Shown here: positions 55,015 through 64,000 of the stretch, piece after piece | How positions within the stretch are numbered: the first letter of the stretch is position 1 | Layout of the letters: each line of letters begins with the position of its first letter | Source of the DNA: Ricinus communis | Lineage: Eukaryota; Streptophyta; Magnoliopsida; Malpighiales; Euphorbiaceae | Reading direction: 5' to 3' | Assembly: GCF_019578655.1 (NCBI RefSeq) | Contig: NC_063260.1 | Span: 19,898,723 to 19,962,722 of the forward strand | Length of the DNA: 64,000 nt | Position numbers and translations under genes: made by a program | Notes under the pieces: model-generated | The model's database searches: none | Told to the model about the DNA's origin: nothing | Seen by the model: only the letters and a program-made list of their open reading frames with translations

Positions 55015-55445
55015 TTTATGACAAAGAAATGATCATGTAATGGCGTTTGGAGGCGGGATTGTGAGGAGCAGAAATATGGGTATAGGAAAAGGAAGGTTTG
55101 GCAAGAAAAACCAAAGTCTCACTTAGACGTGTATACCCATCTTCAAACACAAAACCCGTACTATGATGCCATTGACTTTGATGTTAGGGGCCGGAAAAAA
55201 GCAGGGCATCCGGTAGAGAACCCACCGGTTTTTGAGAGCCACTGGTTTTATGCTGCTCTCCCCCATTTAAACCCAGCCCCGATTTTAATAAAACTGAACA
55301 GAGAAAGATAAACTGATACAAGATTAAACTCTTAACGCCGCCATTGCAGCTCTGTATTGTTTGATTTTCTTTTTCTCTTGTTAGCTCAGCTTCTGCCTAA
55401 AACCCTAAGGACAGTTTTGTGCGATATTTATACACCAGGGAAGTA
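55015..55445 (-). promoter_or_regulatory. Promoter-like region, possible short transcription unit on the minus strand
   Basis: On the minus strand: a TATA-like GTATAAATATC at 55434-55424, then about 20 bases further a telo-box-like CTTAGGGTTTTAGG (about 55412-55399), then an ATGGCGGCG near 55345 that ends after six codons. Telo-box plus TATA is the arrangement of many plant translation-machinery and snoRNA promoters. A 47-codon frame (from about 55268) further downstream is unlike any known protein. Confidence 0.3.
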
Positions 55446-58400
55446 GCACAGTTTACCTTTAGAAAAGATTACTAAAACACTCTTGAGGTTTACTTGACAT
55501 ACATTTTAGTTCATGCTATTCTATAGTTACCATTTTCGATCCCTAACATTTATTCGTTAAAAACTTTATACCAAGTGTGATTTATTTTGTAGTTTCTTTT
55601 ACTATTAATTAGGTCCTCATATTTAGAAGTTGCTCTAACTTAAGTCGCGCAAAGATATTAAATTTTAAAATTTTCCAGTGGGCCTCCTGATTTTTAATGA
55701 TAAATTATTACACTCTTTTAATTTTGATTATTTAACTAATAAACATTTTCGTTAAATGATAAAGAAAATATTTTAATGGTACCCTTACAATTTAAGGTAT
55801 TATTAATTCTTTTATTAGTATTAATAAGTCTCTATGATTTCATCCCCATACTAAATATTAATTACTTTATTATTAAACAAAAAAAATCAAATGTATTACA
55901 CATATAAAAATTAAATTAGAAAAATTAATTCAACAAATGATTTTAAATAAAAATAAGCATCGTGATAGATTTCCAAATAATGAAAATAGAATCACTTAAT
56001 TTTTATAAATATTATTATAAGAGAAATATTTCATATAATTTGATAATTAATTATTTTCCTAAAGTTTTGATAAATTAAACATATTTAAATGATACTAAAT
56101 AAATTTAAATGTAAATAAAACTTTCAGCAGTTTATATGAATAAACATTATTATTTTTGGTGATGAATGTTTTCTTTCACTTTATTTACAATTAGATTTTT
56201 ACTTCGTAAATATTAATAATTTAATTTATTATTATTCATATAATAAAAAATAAATAAATTATTAGATTCAAAATAAAATTAATATTACAATTATAATTAA
56301 AATATTTATTTAAATTCTAATTTTATCATAAAATAGATTGATGTATTTACAGTTTGAATCAAATTGTAACATGTATCTAACTCTAATTCCAATTATCTAA
56401 TTATATATTGAATACTTTAATCAAATTATCAAATTTAAGTAAAATATAAAATAGATATATATATTATTAAAATAACAATTAATGTTTGCTATATCTTTTT
56501 AAAATTAAATAAGAATCTTAATTGGTTAATATAATATAAATATTGATGTAATAGTTAAATTTTTTATAAAAGTAATTTTAAATTAAACTATAATTTATCC
56601 AAATATGCAACGTAAATAGAATGAATATATATAAATTTATATTTTTAAATTTTTTTAGACTTCTAAAATTATGCTTAATTATATTTAGTGATTAAAAATT
56701 TCAATAGAATGGAACTTCTAAAATTAAACTTTATATTAATAGTTGGACTTTTAATTATCCATACAATAGAAAAATAAAATAACTACTGAGTTTAAAGTAA
56801 AAACTTTTATTATTAATAAAATGAAAAAATATTTATTTAAATTTAAATTTATTTTTATAAATTAGATTGGTGCATTTATTATTTAAATATAATCTTAATT
56901 TAACGTGATCTTCCAAAAGTTATTTATTAATAATTATTGTTTATCTATTATAGTGATAAAATCTTTTAAAATCAGAGAAATAATTAATAAAATAGTAATT
57001 ATTGAATGATTATTATTCTTTCTAATAGATATAAAATATACGTTTTTTTTTAGTTTTGCTTTCTATAAATTCTTAATAAATTATTAGTTATTATTATTAT
57101 TTATAGCTTATTACTATATATGCAGAAAGGAGAAAGTATAAGTAAATAAATTTTGAATTTTTAATGTTCGCATATATCTTAAAACATCACTTTCAAATGG
57201 TGATTAAATTCTTTTCTAAACTTTAATATTTATTCTAATTTTAATTATTTATTGTAATTTTTGTATTTGCAATATTTTAGATTTATATTCTTATATAAAT
57301 TTTATTCATATACTATTACTATTTATTACCCATCCTATTAAATTATATTTAATTAATAAATGATCAAATCAATAACTCTTCATAGTACTAATTATAAGAC
57401 TCTTTTAATAGATTTATTTATTTTCTATCTCTTCTCACTTTTTATACATATTACGATTTTAATTTTCTTCCATTTAAAAATATATTTATACAATTTATTA
57501 AACTTTGGATAATTTAATTATTTACTTTTATTTGTATATTTAAAATTATTTATTTAAATCTTACCTCTTATATTAACTTATGTTATTGAATTCTTATTAT
57601 AGCATTTCACAAATATAATAGCTTTGACTGTTTTTTTTTTTTTTTAGAAAAGCAAATAGAAATTTCAGTTTCAAACTGAAATTGTAGAATTTTATTAGGA
57701 TATTGTTTGAGGTCGTCTTACACATTGTATGTGAAATACTATCATAGAAACCTCGTACAGTCCTTCAGAAAAGGTAATCTTTCCATTGTTATTCTATTGC
57801 CAAAGGCAATAAATAAAACACTAGTTGTCTCTATTGTTTTTCTCTTAATTTTTATTTTTATCAAAAATTCATTTTGATCATTTTTAGATCTTCGGTGCCC
57901 ATTATGTTATTTTATATTAATTAATTTTAATAAATAAATATTAATATATTTTTAGTTTTATGGTCTTTCATTATAAGAACACCGAGCTTTTATTCGATAT
58001 GAGTTTTAAATCTACAATTACGGAAGTGTTGAATTCTCCTTCTATGAAAATAATGGAGAAAAATAAAAAATTCAATTCAATATTCAAACAATTAGATTTG
58101 TCAAATGAAACTTATAAAGTTAATATATAGTTTAGTGCTACCGAGTGAAGCGTTCACGTATAATTGTAATCTACTGTTTTGTCAAAAAAAATGATTGATG
58201 ATTGTTATGAATAAATATTTACATGTATTTCTTAATATTTAATTTTTTTTATATCAAGATATAATTATTAATAGTCATTAATGATTATATCCATATTTTT
58301 TTCAAAAAAACTATTTTTTATTGCCCAATAATAGTAATACTAAGGATCAAACAAAATATATTTTTTATGGATATTAGAAATTTTGTAATTATTTTAGTTG

Positions 58401-58468
58401 TATTGATAGCATTATCATAATTTTTTGTCTCAAATAATTTATATATTTTTCACTACATTTAAAATTAT

Positions 58469-58524
<56 letters not shown>

Positions 58525-59160
58525 TTTTTATTTTTTAATATACATATATGTAGAATTAATCTAGAATGTGTTGGATAGGATCCTTACGGGAAACACTCTT
58601 TTAGGATGCAATTGCATACTTAAGATTTAAAATCGAATCTTTAACGAAGCTAAAAGAAATTCTTACCATCTTATTTATGCATTATTGATTTTATTTTTTT
58701 ATTTTATTTAAAATAATTCTTTATCTTATTATTATATGTTATTTTTGCATGTTTAAAGCACCATGGCTTTAACATTTCATTCATTGATATCTGCATCTAT
58801 AAAAGTACTTTCAATTTCTTACTTAGTATTATTATTTTTATGTTACTTGGCATATTAAAAGTTAGGAAAAACAACAAAAGTAAAAATGAGTTATTTAAAT
58901 TTAAAATATTATAAAATTTTTATTTGCAATTTAAATTTATAAAAAAGTACAACAATGTCAACTCAAATTTATGTGCGTAATTTGATCGGAGGTGTCCAAT
59001 TATTTTAGAGAGTGAATAACTACAAGTATTAAAGTAAAATTTAAAGGGTGTAATAATATAGTTTTGAACAACAGTAGGCTACCTAGTAAATTTTCATTAA
59101 TCTATGGGGGTCTCAATAATTTGCTCTAAATTGAATTGAAGTTTAGTTCTCGAATCCTGA
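55446..59160. other. AT-rich intergenic DNA
   Basis: No gene is seen. TA microsatellite at 58473-58521. An imperfect-free hairpin (ATTTCAGTTT / AAACTGAAAT) at about 57661-57682. Confidence 0.5.
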
Positions 59161-59467
59161 TATTTTTCAAAATGAGTTGGGCAGGGCCGCAAGGAAAGGG
59201 TTTTTGGGCTTTACTCTAATAGCTCTCCCGCCTGTCGAAGCCGGAAGCGAGAAACTCTTACCTTTGTCGCTTCCACAATCTCTACACAGCACTCACTCTT
59301 CGCTAGCACAAGGAATTGAAGTTCACAACTCTAGCTTTTTCTTAGAATTGATAAGCACAAGAGCAGGAAGCTGTTTGAAATTATCCTTCGCAGAGCTCAA
59401 AAAATTTGGCCTGATTGCTGCGGTTTCTCCTTTGCAGGTTTTGTTGACATATTGTGCTGTTATAGGA
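59161..59467 (+). other. Probable 5' UTR region of the RecG gene
   Basis: Less AT-rich than the flank. A CTTTGCAG acceptor at about 59437 precedes the start codon by about 30 bases, suggesting a 5' UTR intron or an alternative leader. The upstream frame is open but has no ATG, so I do not call it coding. Confidence 0.4.
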
Positions 59468-59913
59468 ATGTCCAACTCATGCTGCTGTGAGGTTGTTTTA
59501 GTTTCACATGGCACTGAGAATATCAGATGTACACGCATTTGGCCATGTACGTATTCTATTTGAATATTTTTAGTATGTAATTTATTTCGACTCTTTATGT
59601 TTGCTTCTTACTCCAGAAATTTTGTCCAATTCTCATATTAGTGAAACTTACGATTCATTTTCTTTTTTGTATATTTTTTATAGCTCATGTATTGCTCTTC
59701 AAGAGGAAAAATTATAAAATAGGAGCTGAATAGATAAGTTAGGCCTGGAATTCTTCCAACTTATAGTACATCTTTGATTCATGGAATAGAATAACAATTC
59801 CCAATGAATAGAATAAATAGGAATAAAATAGCTATTCCCAGACAATTCTTATTTCTCTCTTTTGATTCATGGGCTTGGATTGACTATTTGTAGATAATAT
59901 TGTAACTAAATAT

Positions 59914-59948
<35 letters not shown>

Positions 59949-62900
59949 CTGGTGGTGGTGGTGGTAGTGGTTGGTTTGGAGGCGGTGGCAGTTGGTATCG
60001 GCAGCGGTAGTTGGTGGCGGGGGGTGATGGTGGATAAAATAAGATGACATCAAGTGAATTTAGGATAGGTACTTAAGGATGCTAGTTCTTAAGGTGCAGA
60101 ATAGTCATTCTTCAGTTTACTATGGGATAGGTATTCTGCAAAATTAAATAATAAAAATTTCATGATATAACTTTTCTTTGTTTGAACAAGATCTTAAAAT
60201 AGTTACCTTGGCTATTCCATGAACCAAACATTGTCAAAGGTCCAAGGGAGTGAAGGCTAGTTCAAAAATCTAAGTGATTTTTCTTAAAGATGTTCTTATA
60301 GTTAAATAATTTCAGTTTTAGTAGAAATGACATCTATTTTTATGTATTACTCTAAGAATACAATTGGATTTCATTTACTTGTCTCTAAAGAACTTTGAAA
60401 TAGGATATTATAAAAAAAAACTTAAAGAGCTTTTGCTTGGGAATGCACGGGTGTTATGAAAAAGTTGTATTGGAAAAGAAAACATAGTGATCGATGCTTT
60501 GTGTATAAAAGTGCTTGCAGTTAAGCTTGAAGAAACATTTGAATCACAATTTTAAGTCATTGTCTTCTTCTAACTTATCCTCCTTATCTTGATTACACTT
60601 TAGTATTTCTATCTTTTGAATGGCTGATGTATTTGTAAGATTACTATATTGGATTCATGCATATCAGATTTAACACTTCAATTGTGCAAGATTTTACTAA
60701 AACGAATAAAGATTTTATTTCAGTGTAGCAGTGGGAAACAATTGAGAAGTGTAATTGGGCTCAAATCTGAAAGGGTAATTCGAAATGCTTTTGGTAGAAG
60801 AATGAGGTACTTAGAGTAATCTTTTGGTTTCTTGCTTAAAGGATGGAATCCGGAGTCATTTTCATTCTAGTGAAATCTTTACTTGCTGCAGGTTCTGTCA
60901 TTCGTTATTAAATATATCAAGACTACATATACGATTCAAGCATAATTTTGCAGAGAAGCTGTTGGATCAAGCATATAAGTATGACATGCCAAGTGTATCT
61001 GACCGGTCAAAGTTGCTTAACAAGGTAATTTATGTGCTATATGTGAATAATATGATGGCTGCTTCATTTATGTGCTTCAAGGTTCTCTTGGAATATAAAG
61101 GGCGGCTTTAACTAAATGCTCCAAGATACTCTCTAGTTCATCATTATGGAGATTCCTTAAGTGCAGTCTATGCTTTCTTACAGGTAACGGCGCTGGTGGA
61201 TTATGATGGTTTTCATGATTTGATTGAGAATGGGAAAGCTGGAGAGCAATCTGGTCAGGATCTCAAAGATGCTACTGATGATTTTGATGTTTCTTTGGCT
61301 TGTAAAAGATTTCCTTCCATAACTTTGGGTAGTTCTCCTCCTGTGGAATTATACGATGAGACTACAAAGCCCCTGGAAATGAAGACCCTTCTAGCTGCTG
61401 AAAGTTATAAAGAATTTGTCTCAGATGCTCTGGGTATGAAATGGGTTGACTCTGATGGTTTTTATGAACAGTGGACTTCAGCAGACGCCGTTCCAAGTGA
61501 GAACTACTCCATACCAAAAGCAGAAAAAGATGAGAGTGCATGCATGACTACAGAATCAAGAGAAGAGAAAACATATTTATTAGAAGAACTGAAAGAGGAA
61601 AGTGTCAACAGCTTATCTGTACATTCTGAGGACGTGACTGCAGAAACAAAAGAAAAAATAGATAATATATTTAGCATGCAGGAGACTTCTAACAAAAAGG
61701 TGGGTGAATCACTACTAAGTGCTGCATTTCTTGATACACCTGTCAGTTGCATTCCTGGATTAAGCAAGAGACAACACCATCAGCTGGAAAACTGTGGATT
61801 TCACACGGTAGGCTTATCCGAGGTTATTTGAAAAGAAAATTCCTTTTTGGTATTTATATGTGAAAGAGGCACTGGTTCACTCTGTTTCTGTTGCTTGCTG
61901 TCCAGTTACGAAAGCTGCTGCACCATTTTCCTCGCACATATGCTGATTTGCAGAATGCACTAGTTGGAGTTGATGATGGACAGTACTTGATTTCTGTTGG
62001 GAAAATTTTATCTTCTAGGTATTAGATTATTTCTCCTTGAAGATTTTAGTCACCATCTTCTTCTTGGGGTGAATAAAAAGGCTACTCAAATTTTGTAGGG
62101 AATTTGTGAAACTTTGTTTCGTCTTCTAAGAAGTTCTTTGTGTATTTGCTTAGGTAATAAATTAGGTTCTTGTGAAGGGAGAACTTTGATATAGCTTTTC
62201 GTTTTGGTCAATCTTTGAGTCTCGTACACCTCCATTTCCAGCAACCCTCCAATGGGAGTTGAACATGAGACCTCATAGACACCTAACCTTCAACTACTGA
62301 CACTTGGGGACATTACTTGGATATGGTTAATGGTCTTGGAAAATATTTATGAATTCAGCTCTTGGATAGTTGGTGTACAATAATTTATCAGAAGTAATGT
62401 TCTTTCTGACAACAACAATCTACTTGATGCAAGAATAATGATCTAATCGTTTTGTAAGAGTTATGTTCAATATATGCTAATATGATTATGATTGATAGTT
62501 AATGTACTCCTTTTGCTTGCTAGAGGGAGAAGGTGGAGATACTGCAAGCCTTGCTGACACTTGCCCCTTTAATAAGTATCTAGCTTCTGAATTTAGTAAA
62601 ATGCATTTTAGTGCACAACCATCTGATATCACTGAATATCAATAAATTCAAATCTCGAAATGATGGAGGACTAATGTATGCTTGTTTTTAGCCCTAGCTT
62701 CTGGCTTATTTGGTATAGGCTATTAGTGATGTGGCATCTAGTTGTGGATATTGATGTCATTTTATTGTAGTTTTCTGTTCTTTGCTTTCTGTTCCCAACC
62801 TTTTTTATCTTCCTAAGAATGCTTTTTTTCTTGTTTTCTAGCCTCTGGATTTAAACTCTTGACCCTCTGTTGTGAACACATTTTTTTTATTGTGGTATGT

Positions 62901-63383
62901 AAACATTCAAAATGTTGAGGTCTTGGGATTTTGTTATTGTTATTGTTATTTATATTCACCAATATCAACATATATTTATGTATTTTGGCCATACATAGTG
63001 TTCTTTCTCCATGTGCATGAACTTACTCATGCTTGTATGCATCTATATTATCTCTACAAGTGTATAACTTTGCTTCCAGTAACCATTGATACAATCCATT
63101 GTAAGTAGAGAGTTTGTGTTTTGATATTGATATTGTTTACCATTTCTTCTGTAGGGGAGTTAGAGCCAGTTATTCCTTTTCATTTCTTGAAGTAGTTGTG
63201 GGTTGTGAGGTTGCAATTGATGAATCTCAGCATAATACTATTGACACTGATAGTGGAGAAACGAGAACCATTTATCTGCATCTCAAGAAATTTTTTCGTG
63301 GTGTTCGTTTCACTAATCAACCTTTTCTGAAAAGTCTTGCAAACAAGCATAAGTTGGGAGATGTTGTTTGCATTAGTGGTAAG
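59468..63383 (+). CDS. RECG1: ATP-dependent DNA helicase RecG homolog, N-terminal part (cut by right edge)
   Basis: Plant RecG acts in chloroplasts and mitochondria, in recombination surveillance and branch migration. Exons: 59468-59550, 60729-60806, 60892-61024, 61184-61807, 61906-62018, 63155-63383, giving 420 residues in frame with GT-AG borders; the helicase motor domain lies off the right edge. The start MSNSCCCEVVLVSHG is the first ATG after an acceptor. The first 60 residues are Arg/Ser-rich, acidic-poor after residue 20, and suit an organellar transit peptide. Residues 99-306 are the plant-specific N-terminal part (KVTALVDYDGFHDLI ... CKRFPSITLG). The wedge/OB domain then begins (IPGLSKRQHHQLENCGF, HHFPRTYADLQNA, YLHLKKFFRGVRFTNQPF, KLGDVVCISGK). 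The match to Arabidopsis RECG (At2g01440) is clear in this part. Exon 1/2 join is the weakest: it needs the second of two nearby acceptors (60728). Confidence 0.85.
59773..60228. mobile_element. MITE-like insertion in intron 1 of the RecG gene
   Basis: Bordered by inverted repeats: TTTGATTCATGGAATAG at 59773 and CTATTCCATGAACCAAA at 60212-60228. About 456 bases, non-coding. A clear target-site duplication is not visible. It contains the GT/GGT-rich tract described separately. Confidence 0.5.
59922..60035 (+). repeat. GT microsatellite followed by a G-rich GGT-repeat tract
   Basis: (GT)n at 59922-59948 runs into (GGT)n and G-rich DNA with GGGGGG near 60020. On the plus strand it has many closely spaced GG and GGG runs that could form G-quadruplexes. 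Confidence 0.6.
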
Positions 63384-63553
63384 GTGAGCTGGTTTCTCCA
63401 TTGTTGGCTGTTACTTTCTCTTTGTTGTGGATTGATATGAACATGGATTGTTCCATAGCTAGTTTGTAACTTGAGCTAGGGAGAAGCTTTTTTCATGATG
63501 TCATGATATGCGAATTTCCTACTGTCAATAGCTTTTAGGGCATTGTCTTTACT

Positions 63554-63601
<48 letters not shown>

Positions 63602-64000
63602 CCATTGGCCTCTTCTTCTTTGCATCAGCTATCTATTTCAGTACTCTTCTTGTTTGTTGAGGTATGTCCTTTTAATTTTTCTTTTCAAGGAACATCTCTA
63701 TAATAGATTTGGATGGATTGAATTTCTACTGGTGATTTTTACTCTACTTGGGTATTGAACTAGTTAGATCCAAGTAATCCTTGTGATTTATTTACCTTAA
63801 TTCAAGTTTCCCCAAGTTTACCTCAAAATCTATTCAACACTAAATGATATTTTATAATTGGAGAAAGAAAAAAAGCTTATAACTGGAGAATAATGTATTC
63901 CACTTCCTCAGTGTCCTAATCAACAGAAGAATATAATAAACACAGAAAGACAATCCTAGAGAAGTAGTTCCCTCAAATCACGCTGAATATCACTTAAAAG
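63384..64000. other. RecG intron running to the right edge
   Basis: No further RecG exon is recognisable. A long TA microsatellite is at 63557-63601. Confidence 0.55.

Noticed and set aside
57661..57682. Short perfect hairpin
   Set aside because: Ten-base arms are expected by chance in AT-rich DNA of this size; no adjacent feature.
59177..59467. Upstream extension of the RecG frame
   Set aside because: The frame is open but has no ATG before 59468, and the region has UTR features.

Overview
The window is nuclear DNA from a dicot plant. It is very AT-rich outside genes, the coding genes are split by many introns with GT-AG borders, and every recognisable protein is closest to flowering-plant families. 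A woody rosid (Euphorbiaceae-like) would fit the base composition and repeats, but the sequence alone does not fix the species.

Layout. 1-6474 (minus) holds the 5' part of a gene for a uridine-kinase/CYTH/uridine-kinase protein, cut by the left edge. 6475-18480 is a repeat zone: an LTR fragment with a palindromic motif array, a nested cluster of Helitron-like elements, a second inverted LTR fragment, and a degenerate Ty1/copia element on the minus strand. A decayed PPR gene lies at about 19475-19925. 23812-27567 (plus) is a NUDT25-type Nudix hydrolase with a GC-AG intron. 28652-32470 (plus) encodes a protein with two linker-histone globular domains and AT-hook-like stretches. 32.5-40.0 kb is repeat-rich intergenic DNA with more Helitron-like copies. 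40382-44485 (plus) is a TDY-type MAP kinase of the MPK17 type. 45630-47010 (minus) is a small conserved membrane-anchored protein that I do not recognise. 47.0-53.0 kb is AT-rich with few features. 53068-54423 (plus) is an intronless serine carboxypeptidase (SCPL50 type). 54.4-59.2 kb is intergenic. 59468 to the right edge (plus) is the 5' part of an organellar RecG helicase gene.

The genes do not form a pathway. Three of them (RECG, MPK17, and the kinase/CYTH gene) are, from memory, neighbours on Arabidopsis chromosome 2 (At2g01440, At2g01450, At2g01460). The window therefore looks like a conserved ancestral block, stretched by repeats and carrying genes that are not interleaved in Arabidopsis. 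I found no clearly new biological system. The points most worth checking are the duplicated start-codon region of the MPK17 gene, the kinase-CYTH-kinase architecture, the exon-pair duplication in the linker-histone-like gene, the GC-AG intron in NUDT25, and the nested Helitron-like family.
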